NCBI RefSeq assembly: GCF_026262505.1
Contig: NC_067208.1
Location: forward strand, 6,085,962-6,149,961
Length of the DNA stretch: 64,000 bases
Direction of reading: 5' to 3'
From: Trichomonas vaginalis G3
Lineage: Eukaryota > Parabasalia > Trichomonadida > Trichomonadidae
Below the pieces are notes generated by a model that saw nothing but the letters and a program-made list of their open reading frames with translations, had not been told where the DNA came from and ran no database searches. Shown here one piece after another: positions 28,299 through 39,456 of the stretch. How positions within the stretch are numbered: position 1 is the stretch's first letter; every line of letters starts with the position of its first letter. The position numbers and the translations under genes are program-made.

Positions 28299-28695
28299 GG
28301 TAGTGGGGCCTCCAGGCACTTCGTGCCCTCTAGCCCTGAAGATGTTTAGTATAACTTTGTCCGGACAAGTAAGGGTCTATCGTCGCTACAGGAAAAGTTA
28401 CAGGCGTTCCAAGGAAGTATACTTTGAGAAGCCTTCTTCTGGGTCGAAAACATTATATAATGTTTCGCTTTTCACAAATTATATATGTTTTCATGTTTTG
28501 TCATGACTTCTTCGTATATGTTTTGTCATGACTTCTTCGTATATGTTTTTGTCATGATTTCATCGTAAATGTTTTGTCAAGACTTCTTCGTAAATGTTTT
28601 GAAGAACTGAAGGTGTCACCAGGTCCCTCGGTCCCTCGGTCCCTCGGTCAACTAACATCTTTTTGAAAATGGTGACAACATGACATTTTGACAAC
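28299..28695 (+). repeat. Left terminal inverted repeat of element B
   Basis: It starts GGTAGTGGGGCCTCCAGG. It contains the GGCAC-TTC-GTGCC hairpin, four tandem units of about 25 bp (TGTCATGACTTCTTCGTATA type, about 28,497-28,605), three GGTCCCTC words near 28,622, and ends in GACATTTTGACAAC. Confidence 0.92.
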
Positions 28696-28784
28696 AGTCC
28701 AGGAAATAAACTTCTTCTTCGTAAATGTTTTGTCACTTTTCCGTCACTTTTCAGGAAAAAACATTTTTATTATATATATATAAA

Positions 28785-29604
28785 ATGAATTTTACAAAAC
28801 CACCGTTACCCTTCTTTGGAAATAAGAGTAGATGTAAAGATATTCTATTGAGAGAACTTAAGAAACTACCGAATGGTCTAACATTTGTAGATTTGTTCGG
28901 TGGAAGTTTCTATATATCCCATTTGTGCCATACAATATTCCCAGACTCAAAGATTATATGCAATGACTTCGACAACTATATGGACCGTCTCAAACATATA
29001 CCAGACACAAACAAAATATTGAAAGAGTTAAAAGAAAAGATACCTATAGGTAAGATGGAACGTATACCATTAGATAACAAAAATATTGTGAGAGAGGTTT
29101 TGAAAAAAGCAGAATATATAGACTGGGATAGTATATCTGCTAGACTATTATATAGTGGTGCTATAAGAGTTCATGACATTGAAACACTTATGTCAAAAGT
29201 TTTATATCTTAACTATACAAATGTTTTTCAAAGAGGACATAGAAAAATATATTGAGGGTATAGAGTTTGTGAGATGTCATTGGACAGAGTTGTATGAAAA
29301 ATATAAAGACAAGGAAAAAGTTTTCTTTATAGTGGACCCGCCGTTCTATAACACATGGGATTTTCAATACCAAGTAGACTGGACTTTGAGAGACTCTTTA
29401 GAAACTTTAGACGTTTTACATAACTGTCCATGCTTTTACTTTACATCCGATAAAAGTGGTTTGGAAACCGTTATGAGATGGTTAGAGGACATACATGACT
29501 ATGAGTTTAGATATGACAAGATAGAATATGAGAGAGGTCCTATAAACCGGAGAAAGTGTCATAACAAAGAAATTTTACTAGTAAGTAAATGTGGTTTGAA
29601 ATAG
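28785..29604 (+). CDS. Element B: D12-class DNA adenine methyltransferase region
   Basis: Counterpart of the gene at 24,354-23,537, with the same PLPFFGNKSR, FVDLFGGSFYIS and DPPFYNTW motifs. The ATG follows ATTTTTATTATATATATATAAA. It is the first gene inside the left repeat. Broken in this copy. Confidence 0.8.
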
Positions 29605-29720
29605 GACTACTTGTTTTAGGTTTTTTCCATTGTGTCATTTATTTATTTGACGTGGCAGAAAAGTACAGAGAATATGAAGATGAACCAATGCCTGCAAATG
29701 TTCAGTATATGTACTCGTAA
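29589..29720 (+). CDS. Element B: 43-aa single-span membrane peptide
   Basis: Same peptide as at 23,421-23,552 (MWFEIGLLVLGFFHCVIYLF, then a charged tail), and the same overlap with the end of the methyltransferase gene. Confidence 0.6.
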   Translation: MWFEIGLLVLGFFHCVIYLFDVAEKYREYEDEPMPANVQYMYS

Positions 29721-29744
29721 GAGATATTTTTTATCTAATATTAA

Positions 29745-30106
29745 ATGGACGCACAGAACTTAGCGAATGCACAGCAACCTGGACAACCAAACCCAGAGAA
29801 TATTCCAAATGAAGTTAGAATACAAACTGCAATGGCAAACTATGGTCAAGTGCCAACAGATGTACAAATGCAAACTGCCATGTCAAATGACGCTGCGTTA
29901 GGTTTGCCACCATGGTATGCAAATATGAGATGGAAAGAGTTTTATACAAACCCGAAGTGGGATATAAACAACTCTATGCAGATGACGCGAACACAGGAGT
30001 TGACCCAGAATATGTTTTCTACCAGAGGAGAAACAGAATGTATGAGCTCCAGTTAAAGAATGCTATGGAACTCAACAGGAAACGTAAGAGACTAGGTGGA
30101 CATTAG
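29745..30106 (+). CDS. Element B: small protein region with QTAM repeats
   Basis: Counterpart of 23,397-23,035, starting MDAQNLANAQQPGQPNP after TTTTTTATCTAATATTAA and ending NRKRKRLGGH. Broken in this copy. Confidence 0.55.
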
Positions 30107-30124
30107 ATTTTTACATATAGTAAA

Positions 30125-30367
30125 ATGGGTTTCTTCAGTAGTATTGGAAACTTCTTCAGAAGAGTTGGAAGAGGTATATGGAATGGAAAAAAATCTGTCG
30201 GAAGAGGAATTTGGAACGGAGTCAAAAATATTGGTAAAAGGGTAGGTCAGTTTGTTGGTATTATACCTAAAGACCCTGAACCAGAAGAACAAGCTCCTGT
30301 TATACAACAGCCTGAACCTGCACCACAGTCTAGTTGGCAACCAAATCCAACACCTCAACCGTATTAA
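30125..30367 (+). CDS. Element B: amphipathic small protein (80 aa)
   Basis: Looks whole. Counterpart of 23,017-22,775; starts MGFFSSIGNFFRRVGRGIWN and ends PTPQPY. A few residues differ from A, all keeping the basic amphipathic character. Confidence 0.6.
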   Translation: MGFFSSIGNFFRRVGRGIWNGKKSVGRGIWNGVKNIGKRVGQFVGIIPKDPEPEEQAPVIQQPEPAPQSSWQPNPTPQPY

Positions 30368-30371
30368 AAAG

Positions 30372-31216
30372 TTATATTTTTACCGTTCGATAGTAGTTGT
30401 ATATGAAACTAAGTTCTAAGTAAAACGCATGGTATAATGGAACTATTCTCTTTCTTCCATCTGTTGTAAACCATACTTGAAAGTCTGAAATACTTCCACT
30501 TGGTGGTTCGTATAACTTTGTAGGTTTTTCGTAAAAGTCATTTGCCAAGCATAAAAAGAGTTTTGTGCACCAGAAAATGAAGCATGAACTATAATAGCAT
30601 CTGGGTCGAAAACATTTTCATATGTTCCATTAGGGTTTTCGACTTCATAAAAGTCCGGGTGTACTGGATATTCTGCAGGCTGATTTAACATCCTCATAAA
30701 TCTATACCATGCCAAGTTGTTATATTTGTAGAAATATAAACGTTTTCTCCAAGGTCTTCTATTCTATTGATTTTAACAGTTGCATTTTTCCTGTCATATA
30801 TAATATCGAGATGGTACTCTCCTCGTCAATGTTATACTGGTTTGCATATTCGATATAGATGTCGTTTATTTTTTCTTGAAAAGCTTGAAGAGTTGTTTCT
30901 AAGTTTACAAGCAAATTCACTTGTAAAAGTTTTCCCTGTTCAAATTTCTCATACGTACGTTTTTCTTTGTTATAGTATCGAACTTCAAAACGACTGTAAA
31001 TGGGAAACCATGTATGGCTTCTGAAATGAACTTCATTCTACGAAAGCCAATAGCTTTTGTGACAGATGGGTCTCTTAACCATCTTAACGGGTAGTCAAAA
31101 CGATAGCCTTCATGCTTTACGGTCTCTGTCTCAAACTTTTGACCGACATTCGTAAAAAGTTCATCTAATGGTTTAGTTGTAGCAACTCTTGAATTTTCTT
31201 TTTCTATTGAAAGCAT
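30372..31216 (-). CDS. Element B: conserved structural-type protein region
   Basis: Counterpart of 21,922-22,770, starting MLSIEKENSRVATTKPLD. The conserved YRFDYPLRWL and HASFSGAQNSF stretches are present. B has no second copy of this gene. Broken. Confidence 0.55.
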
Positions 31217-31234
31217 ATTTTATCTAGAATAAAA
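31217..31234. promoter_or_regulatory. 18-bp bidirectional start region
   Basis: Near-palindromic TTTATCTAGAATAAAA between the ATGs at 31,216 (minus) and 31,235 (plus), as in A. Confidence 0.6.
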
Positions 31235-33101
31235 ATGTCAAATGAAACAGCGTCTATGAGAGAAATACAACACAACCGACAACTCATTATACAAGCTCTA
31301 AATAAGAACACAACAAACTTTTCAAACTATTCTAAGATATCTGAGTCATTGAAAGAAGGAAACTTAAAACTGACTTTAAACCCAATGACAGATGAGTTTC
31401 TATTTCAGACAATAAGAACCATACTGTTTGTATAAATCCAACAAAAGGAACTTTAAACGAGAAACCTATATCTGAACTTCTTTTGAAAGCAGATGTTGGC
31501 AACAAAGCTGACAAAGAATATGTAGACGATGCAATAGCAAAAGAAGAAGAAAGAGCTAACAAAGCTTATGCAACAAAAGAACATACTCATCCTGAACTAG
31601 CAGACAAAAAATATGTTGACAATAAAATGTCAAGTGAAGTGACAAGAGCTGAAAACGAATATTCTAAAAAGACTCATACACATACCATTGCAAATATTGC
31701 AAACTTACAAGAAACCTTAAACAGTAAAAGTGATGTTGGACATACACATACCATTGCAAATATTGCAAACTTACAAGAAACCTTAAACAGTAAAAGTGAT
31801 GTTGGACATACACATACCATTGCAAATATTGCAAACTTACAAGAAACCTTAAACAGTAAAAGTGATGTTGGACATACACATACCATTGCAAATATTGCAA
31901 ACTTACAAGAAACCTTAAACAGGAAAAGTGACGTTGGACATACACATACCATTGCAAATATTGCAAACTTACAAGAAACCTTAAACAGGAAAAGTGCCGT
32001 TGGACATACACATACATCTTCTGAAATAACAGACTTAAACGTTAGCCTTGAAAATAAAGCAGATAAAACATATGTCAATGAAATATACCAAAGTTTAGTT
32101 GGAACAAAAAATATTGAAACTATTGTTGGTGACTTTTCTTTCAATGAAGAAAACAAATATTTTAGATGGCAGTTTGTACATTCCTTAAAAAATGGTATAC
32201 GGTATAAACTCATTCCGAAAAATAACAATGAAATGTATGTAAGCTATAAAAAGAACGATGGTACACAAGTTAAAGTTCCATTAGACAACAACTGCTACTT
32301 AAACTTATATGGAGACGAACAAAAGAAATATTTCCGAGTTTATGAAATGACAGATATGACATTGCCTGACCCAGCTCCAGCACCATACTATTATGACTAT
32401 GGAGATGACGTCAGAACACCACATGTAGATGAACAAAAGCTAACATTATATTTAGATTTTTATAGATATAAAAGATATAATGCAATAGAAAAAACGAGAA
32501 TAGTATACTATTATGAAGATGACAGAAATAAATCTTATAGTCAAGATTTTACCTACCCTGAAAACATAAGATTATATTATAAAAAATATTCTGACACAAA
32601 CCAGAAGAAACCTGAAATAGTTGCACTATATTTTAAGTTCAAAAGAGACAATCCTATAATATCTCATATGTTTGATTTAATGAACCCAGTAGGTTCTATT
32701 TATACATCTATGGAAGCAAGAGGTCCTCAAGTAATGTTTGGTGTTGGTGCATGGAACAAATAGTCGACAGGTTTTTGTATTGTGCAAACTCTTCAAAGGA
32801 AACAGGTGGAAGTAAAACGATTTCAGGTGAAAATTTACCTGCACACAGTCACTACATAGATTTAAGTACATCTCAAGCAGGTTGGCATAAGCATAGATAT
32901 TGGGATTGGACAGGAATGACAAAAGGTAAAGGATATGATGTTAAAGACGACGTTAAGTTTGCTATAAATTGTTACTGGGATGACACTCAGGGAGAAGGAA
33001 ACCATACACATTTCGTTTCAGGATATACGCAAACAACGGGACAAAGTAAAGACTACATGCCACCTTACATGACAGTTTACGCATGGTATAGAATTGCTTA
33101 G
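31235..33101 (+). CDS. Element B: bacteriophage tail-fiber-like protein region
   Basis: It starts MSNETASMREIQHNRQL as in A, with the same K-A-D-x-Y-V-D shaft style. It has five 22-residue shaft units and a middle domain unrelated to that of A (about 32,100-32,660; NLYGDEQKKYFRVYEMTD, KLTLYLDFYRYKRYN). The same tip domain returns with NPVGSIYTSMEA, NLPAHSHYIDL and MPPYMTVYAWYR. The longer shaft and new middle domain make this version much longer than that of A. Broken in a few places. Confidence 0.75.
31681..32010 (+). repeat. Fiber shaft repeat, five 66-bp units
   Basis: CATACCATTGC recurs at 31,681, 31,747, 31,813, 31,879 and 31,945. The first three units carry AACAGTAAAAG and the last two AACAGGAAAAG, matching the AGGAAAAG type of both units in A. 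Confidence 0.95.
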
Positions 33102-34053
33102 TCGTCATTTTCAACTTCTTTAGCATATTCGTCAGGAGTTGTCTTATATTTGTTAGGAACTGTCTTTGAAAGTATACCACCTTGAACTTTGACAAGTTTG
33201 AAACGAGGTCTGGCAATAGTAGTTTTATCTTCTGCTTGCAGTCTGTACATTTTGCCATGTTTGCCTAAAACTTCATAATATTCTCTTGTATACTTTCTTC
33301 TATTTTTACGAACACGAATGTGATACCTGTCGGGTTCCCATTGTTGTCATAGTCAATAGTATTTTCATATGGGTCGCGTTTAGGTATTTCTATTTTTACT
33401 TTGTCACCTTTCTGAAGTTTGAAGCCCGGCATTCTTTCTTGTTTGTCTCTTTTGACTAAATATATTAAATATATAGTCTTTCTCTAAGTCAGGGTTGTTT
33501 TTCATTTCTTCGGGGGAGTGGTTTCCCAAACCTTTTTGTTTACGGCTATTGTAAATATTTAAAACTTGTCTCATCTTTGCCATGGAGAAGTGTCTATACT
33601 TGTCGTCATATGACATTTCATTTGCTTCACCACCTTGTGGTTGGTTTAAGTCTCTTAACATTTTTATAAACCGTCAATACCCAAGAGCAGAATGGTTTTG
33701 GTCGACAATGAAATATTGGTTTACATTTTTTGAACGCAGATAGTTTTTTACATCATCTGATTTGAAAGAACTTTCACAGTCAGATGTCAGTTTTGTTGGA
33801 TGGTATTTGTCAACGAATATTGTCAAAGCAGTTTTCACATCTAAAATATTTTTGGACTGTAATGGTATGGCTTCACAGTATCTTGTGTTTGACCGACAAA
33901 TATTAGCCAGTATGGTGGTCCATCTGTTCTAACTCTCGGAATGTTTTCCAAGATATCCATAAACCAAGCATTTGGTGTTGAACTAAAGATTTTTATCATG
34001 AGTGCTTTCTTTGTCGCTTTAGAAACATAGGGGTCCTTGTTTGGATTCGTCAT
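33098..34053 (-). CDS. Element B: retroviral-type integrase region
   Basis: Counterpart of 19,706-20,665, starting MTNPNKDPYVSKATKKAL, with WFMDILENI and the downstream core helices recognisable. Its end overlaps the fiber gene as in A. Broken in several places. Confidence 0.8.
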
Positions 34054-34069
34054 TTTTTAACCCATAAGA

Positions 34070-34470
34070 AATGGGTTTATTTGGCGCGTTAGCAGGAGTT
34101 GCATCCAGATTTTTACCCGCAGGGAACAATAGCCAGAGGTGTATTTGGAGTTGGAAGGAAGATTTTGAGTACATTAGGTATACTTAAAGAGAAAGCACAA
34201 CCTATTATACAAACTGTACAGAAAGGTTGGGATGTAGCACGAGATGCAACAAATCTTATTCCAAATCCTGAAACAAGAGGAAAAGTTCAAGGATGGATGG
34301 ACAATGTAGGAAGACAAGCAGGAAACTATTATAACAAAGCAAATGACTACTATAACCAAGCAGGACACTATATGGACCAAGGTGAAAGATTCTTTAACAG
34401 AGGATATAACCATGCACAACAGTGGGTAAACAATAACCAACCGCAACCACCTCAAACGTGGGGAATGTAA
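34070..34470 (+). CDS. Element B: amphipathic/Gly-rich small protein region
   Basis: Counterpart of 19,688-19,287, with GRKILSTLGILKEKAQPI and the N/Q/Y-rich end. It stands 16 bases from the integrase start. Broken near its beginning. Confidence 0.5.
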
Positions 34471-34489
34471 AGTTTTTTACTGAGATGAA

Positions 34490-34654
34490 ATGAACAATAC
34501 AGCATTGAGACAAATGGGTTCAAGATGGATTTGTCGGCTTCCAGCAGTTACACAACGTGTTTGTCAAGTTCTTCCTATACCTCAGGAAGTTTTAGACCGA
34601 CTTAAAAACCTCAACAACCAGTTGAAAACAAACCAAACTAAAATTTTTTACTGA
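34490..34654 (+). CDS. Element B: 54-aa small protein
   Basis: Looks whole; starts MNNTALRQMGSRWICRLP after TTTTTTACTGAGATGAA. Its TGA is part of the start motif of the next gene (ACTGAGATGAAATG). Counterpart of 19,267-19,102. Function unknown. Confidence 0.5.
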   Translation: MNNTALRQMGSRWICRLPAVTQRVCQVLPIPQEVLDRLKNLNNQLKTNQTKIFY

Positions 34655-34660
34655 GATGAA

Positions 34661-35242
34661 ATGACCGAAGAAGTTGAAACGGTAGATTTGACACCACAAA
34701 CAAAAAGTTCAGAACCATTGTCAAAACCTGTCAAAGAACTTACAGATGAAGAGAAAAATTCAATAATAAAAGTGCCAGGTCTGGAAATACAAACCCTAAC
34801 TATAAAGTCACTTTTCATAAAAATGGAACGGCAAGTATCTAAAAAAAGAAACAGACTCTCACAAATAAATATTGAAGTCTGAAGGAGCTTTCGAGACAAC
34901 AGATGGAAAAGTTTACTTCACTGACCAACAGTTCATTATAGAACATCTCATTGACTTAGAGTCGAAATATTCTAAACTTTACAACAAACACAAAAGTTGA
35001 AAGGAAAACAAAAACAAATGGCATATGATATTTATGAAGATGTTGACGACACAACTGTTCCTGCAAGTGAAGTAAAGTCAGAGGAACCGAAAAGTGACGA
35101 AAAACAGATAGAAGAAGAAAAACCAAAAACTGAAGATAAACCAAAACCAAAGTTTAGTTTCCAAACTAAACCAAGTCAACCTTCATTAGCTGGTATGGGT
35201 TGGCGTCAAAGACTTATGGCAGCAGGCGGTTATGTAAAGTAA
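34661..35242 (+). CDS. Element B: acidic/Lys/Pro-rich protein region
   Basis: Counterpart of 19,095-18,513: MTEEVETVDLTPQTKSSEP at the start, an E/K/P tract, and MGWRQRLMAAGGYVK at the end. Broken. Confidence 0.5.
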
Positions 35243-35273
35243 AGAAAAAAATATTTTTTTATTTTTATAAAAA

Positions 35274-37424
35274 ATGCCCCATATAGAATGGATAGAAAAT
35301 CTGCTAGAATAAAAGCAGAGTTGCAAAGTTATGGTTGAGAGAGTTTCGAAGAATTTTAAATATAGGAAGGGAAGACCCATAAAAGTCTATGACAAATTGT
35401 CTGGTCTTCGCTACGAAATGGATTTGGAAACAGCACGTGCAAATTATCCAAACAGACTAGAGAGGTTAGAAGAAGAACGTCTTATGGACATGCCTTTCGA
35501 TGTTAGTGAACCTCAAGTTGAAGGACACGACGGCTTTGCCAGATTCTACTGGAAACATGACGAACAATTGCATCCTTTGAGAAGGAAAAAGGAAAAGGTG
35601 AAGACACACATGCTCCCATGGAAAGAACAAGATATGCATATGAAAAGTACCGTGAAGTTAGAAGTCAAATTACTTCTGGTCGAACCTTTACAGTAAACTT
35701 TGACGAAGGAAAGAACAAAGAAGGCTTCATGGGAGTACTTGCTGCCATACAAGACGGAAATAAGAAAGGACACAATCTCAGATTGACTATAACAGATTTG
35801 GATGGTCACATTTACTATGCACATGGCAATGAACAAACAGCCGCAAAACTTCTTGACGCTTTCAAGACTACAAAGAGAGAACAAATGGTTGACTCCGACT
35901 CAGACATTTTGAATGCAATTGAAGGAATTGCAAGTGTCAAGTTCGAATGGTACCAACCTAACCCTCAAGCAGTCAGACAACATGCTGGATACTTCCCGTT
36001 CAGAGAATAAGTCTGACATTGACTTGACAAGGTATGGAATTTACAATTCAATTGAAACAATTGTCAATGAACCTTGTATTCTTACATGTCTCAGGAACTC
36101 TGGTCTTGTTTCAGAAGAGAAGATGAAGTATCTTGAGTCATGTGTGAAGACAAGACATTCTCAGAGGTCAATTGGCAAAAATTGCACCGTTGGCAAATGT
36201 CAATATCCGAGTCAACATACCTACAGCTAAAGGTTCTTCACATGACGACTATGTTGTTGACTTCAAATTGCCATGGTTGAAGATTGTAATTGTCCACAAC
36301 CACTTCATGTTGAACGAAAGTCTTACAAACCCATTGTTCGGAAAAGGCAAGTGCAACATTGTCAGAGCTGTAAACATTCTTTTCGAGAAAGGTTTGTTGG
36401 AACCAATTCCAGATGACAAGCTGACAGAAACTTTTGTACCAAAAGACGAAACAAACTTTTCATGTTAGCAAGACCAAAAGTTGTTCCAGACAAAGTTCTA
36501 GTACAAAAGAAGTACACAATTCCACAAGGAGTTGGATTGTTCGGATACCAACCTGAACCAGAAGAACTTCCAATGAGGTTGCAAGAACTTCAAGATGCTA
36601 TAAACAAACTTCCATTGAGACATCCAATTGACGTCAAATTGTATTGGAGAGCATCTGAGTTAGGTCAGAAGGTTTTATATGAAACAGGTTGCTTCGACGA
36701 TGTTTATGAGATAACAGGAGAAGTTTCTCAGAAGATAAGAGACTCACTTGAATTTCCACAAACTGGACCAATTGGTTGCGACAAGTTCGACTCAGATGAA
36801 AAGATATACTATGTCGACCTTAACGCTGCATACATGAGGTTTGTCCAATATATTCCGACTGGAATTCCAAACGAAGATGGTGAGTTCCCGGGAAGGAACT
36901 ATACAGTTGGAAAAGTCATACAACAACTGTATGATATTAGGAAAGCTTCAAACCCCAAACTTGCAATGACACTCAAATTGCTTATGAATTCGACATGGGG
37001 ATATTCCATTAAGAAACCTCAAGAGATGAAGAGTAAACATTATGAGAAGGTCGACAACTTTGTTGAAAGGTTTTCTCCTTTTGTTTTGAAGTACGAATTC
37101 ACTCAAGGTCAAAGTGGCTTAGTAACCACATTAAAACCTATTGTCGAACATTGGTCTTACCCTCAGTTCGCAAAGGCAGTCCTTGACAACTACAATGAGT
37201 TCTTCTCGGAAGTCAAATCCAAAGTGAAGGTTTACTATGAGAACATTGACGCACTCATGACGAACGAAGAAGGGTACAACAAACTCATTGAAATGGGCAT
37301 GGTCGGTGAGAAGATGGGTCAATTCAAATTGGACAAAATTTTCACCGAAGTTCATTTCCTCTCCAAGCGTAAGTACTGGGGTGTTAAAGAAGATGGTGAA
37401 ATAGTTAAACATTGCATGAAATAA
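35274..37424 (+). CDS. Element B: DNA polymerase B region
   Basis: Counterpart of 18,483-16,333, with IYYVDLNAAYM, LKLLMNSTWGYSIKK and VYYENIDALMTN. The ATG follows ATTTTTATAAAA. Its last codons differ from those of A (GVKEDGEIVKHCMK), showing that the boundary with the variable cassette lies just after this gene. Broken in several places. Confidence 0.85.
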
Positions 37425-37429
37425 AAAAT

Positions 37430-37706
37430 TTTTATTCGAATTTGAATTTAAATGTGGGAATTTTGGGAACGTGAAAGGCTTATTTACTTGAGGAACAGGT
37501 AAAGGTGGTGGAGGTGGAGGTGGTGGCAACCAGTCCATTTTATATTCCTTCCTAGCTAATTTCCGTTTAATTTCATGGTCGCCCTCGGAGTCTTTGAATC
37601 GGACAGGTCGAGTTACACCATTCTTGGTCTCAAACTCATATATAACCTGTTTGTCTGTATTTTCGTCGACTATGGCACGAGACACGAACATTGACCAAAC
37701 GGACAA
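37430..37706 (-). CDS. Element B cassette: small protein region with a polyproline run
   Basis: It starts MSVWSMFVSRAIVDENTD at 37,706. A globular part (YEFETKNGVTRPVRFKDSE) is followed by KRKLARKEYKMDWL, a run of eight prolines and a F/P-rich end (FTFPKFPHLN) next to the polymerase stop. The start is only three bases from the divergent start at 37,710. No family recognised; absent from A. Confidence 0.4.
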
Positions 37707-37709
37707 AAA

Positions 37710-37985
37710 GTGTCATTTCGGATGGTCAAGCAGCCAATCGCATTCGAGCACCTCGAAGAAGCCTTACGTTCCAAGGGAGAGGGTGTCTGGTGCAAGGGAG
37801 AGGTCATGAGACTCTACGAGCAGTACATCCTCAATGCTTGGGAGGACAAATCGTCCTTGGATTGGCAATTCTACCAACTCCTCTGGGACGACCTCCTACG
37901 CAACTGGGATAACGAAAGAGCCCAATTCAGAGGTCGGGAGCTAATTGTCCAAATTACCCTTAATTTAACCTACTTAATGAACTAA
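37710..37985 (+). CDS. Element B cassette: 91-aa protein of unknown function
   Basis: The start is MSFRMVKQPIAFEHLEEAL or the internal MVKQ. It is mostly helical and rich in W, E and R (WCKGEVMRLYEQYILNAW, QFYQLLWDDLLRNWDNE). The upstream AAAAAGTGTCATTT word recurs before other genes of this cassette (40,951 and 41,187). Base composition is clearly richer in G+C than the element core, which suggests a separate origin. No family recognised. Confidence 0.5.
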   Translation: MSFRMVKQPIAFEHLEEALRSKGEGVWCKGEVMRLYEQYILNAWEDKSSLDWQFYQLLWDDLLRNWDNERAQFRGRELIVQITLNLTYLMN

Positions 37986-38034
37986 ACACCTAAATTTACT
38001 CGGGGTTTCCCCCTAAAATAAAATTTTTTTACTC

Positions 38035-38727
38035 TTAGAACCACTCGAGGTTCTCCTTACGGTTGTTGAGCTTGTCACCGTCAATGTGTCTGACCCTCGT
38101 CTTCTTGTCTGGATTTGGAACCCATTGCATACCGACAAGCCTTCCCATGGAAATTGAACCGTAATTTCGAAGGGTAAGGTTCAAGTGTCCCAAGTTGTTG
38201 AGGACTGGGGTAAGAACCTTGCCGGTCTCCTTGTTGCGGATTTTGTATGGGTAGGGTTGGGAAATTTCATAAGCGTCATCGGCAACAAGGGTTGCCCAAA
38301 CTTCCTCTTCTTTGTGTTTCTCTTCTTCCTCTTCTTCCTCTTCTTCCTCTTCTTCCTCGAAAATTCCTTCTTGAATTTGGTACTCACGAATTACGGTGTT
38401 GGAGGTTCTGTCCTTTCCGAGTGCCGCCCAGATGGTGTCAATCTCTTCGAAGAAACGGTAGATGAGTTGGGCAAGGTTTTGGTTCTCTATGTTGTATTGG
38501 CGCAAGGTTTCCGCGAAATCGTTCAGGACTTTCTTATTGGAAGCTTGGTTCGTGAGGACTTCGACTTTGAGATTGGTTATCTCTTCCATAAGACTACTTT
38601 GGAGAGTCTTAATGGTGTTTGACAGATGAGCGTTCAATTGGGCAATTTGAATTTGAACTGGGCGCTTGTCTGACAACCTTGAAAGGACATCTGCCATTGA
38701 GTTTGGCTTCGGTGCTTGTTCGGACAT
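38035..38727 (-). CDS. Element B cassette: HNH endonuclease-like protein with coiled coil
   Basis: 230 residues that look whole, starting MSEQAPKPNSMADVLSRL. The first half is coiled coil (LNAHLSNTIKTLQSSLMEEI), then a run of more than ten glutamates. The C-terminal third has the NUMOD4/HNH_3 layout: KIRNKETGKVLTPVLNN, then GRLVGMQWVPNPDK and RVRHIDGDKLNNRKENLEW. HNH proteins of this type are homing-like or viral nucleases that nick or cut DNA. It occupies the cassette place where A has KilA-N/T5orf172. Base composition is richer in G+C than the element core. Confidence 0.75.
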   Translation of the reverse strand: MSEQAPKPNSMADVLSRLSDKRPVQIQIAQLNAHLSNTIKTLQSSLMEEITNLKVEVLTNQASNKKVLNDFAETLRQYNIENQNLAQLIYRFFEEIDTIWAALGKDRTSNTVIREYQIQEGIFEEEEEEEEEEEEEKHKEEEVWATLVADDAYEISQPYPYKIRNKETGKVLTPVLNNLGHLNLTLRNYGSISMGRLVGMQWVPNPDKKTRVRHIDGDKLNNRKENLEWF

Positions 38728-38790
38728 CGAAAAAATGAAGTGGTTTGAGAATGACGGTTTTACTTCAAAAAGCTTGTTATGACGGTTAAG

Positions 38791-39342
38791 TCATACAACA
38801 AGTTTAAAATAATATCTTGTTCTTCTTCTGAACGTTTGTTGTCTCTTCCGATAAAAGTTTGGAACATGAGAACCAAAAAACGTTTTTTGAGATTGTGAAG
38901 AGTTCAGGCAAACGTTCATATTCCGGATATGTTGGGAGCAGTTCGAAACATCTGAGCTGACTTTCGGACAAAATTGGGACAATGTCAAAAATTCATCTTT
39001 GGTCGGACTGCTTGAAGGTAAGTCCCTTACATGTAAGTAGCTCTGGTAAAGTCTTCTCATTTCTGCTAACTTTTGGAGTATAGCTTCGTAGTTTAGAAGT
39101 TTTAATTTTAATTGTCTTATTCCACTCTTGACATCTAAACGGTAACTATCCATGAGGTCAAGAGTAGCTTTGGTAGCTTTAAGTGGAGCTATCTGTTCCT
39201 TGACTCCTGCAATTTTGGTTGCAATTGTGATTTGAGCTCCTTCAAGTTCGCCGTCTATGTCGTTCTCAACGTCTTCAACCATAGCTTGAAACTCTTCATC
39301 GGTCCATTGAGATTGGTGTGGGACGAATTTAACTTGCTTCAT
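38791..39342 (-). CDS. Element B cassette: coiled-coil protein region of unknown function
   Basis: It starts MKQVKFVPHQSQWTDEEF. An acidic helical N-terminal part is followed by a long helix (GIRQLKLKLLNYEAILQKLA) and YQSYLHVRDLPSSSPTKDEF. No domain recognised. Absent from A. Confidence 0.4.
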   Translation of the reverse strand: MKQVKFVPHQSQWTDEEFQAMVEDVENDIDGELEGAQITIATKIAGVKEQIAPLKATKATLDLMDSYRLDVKSGIRQLKLKLLNYEAILQKLAEMRRLYQSYLHVRDLPSSSPTKDEFLTLSQFCPKVSSDVSNCSQHIRNMNVCLNSSQSQKTFFGSHVPNFYRKRQQTFRRRTRYYFKLVV

Positions 39343-39456
39343 TCAAAAAATGTTTTTACTCAAAGCGTGCCATGTATATGGCTATAAGAAACTTACCAGA
39401 AGGCTTCTTCTTCACATGCGTAAAAACATAAAAAAAGTGAAGTTAAAATGAGATGT

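Noticed and set aside
31664-32228. Antisense open frames across the fiber shaft repeats
   Set aside because: They arise from the 66-bp repeat read backwards, and the sense strand encodes the recognisable fiber.
37131-37430. Extension of the polyproline protein antisense into the polymerase gene
   Set aside because: The polymerase motifs on the plus strand explain this DNA, and the antisense peptide there is an F/N-rich shadow.
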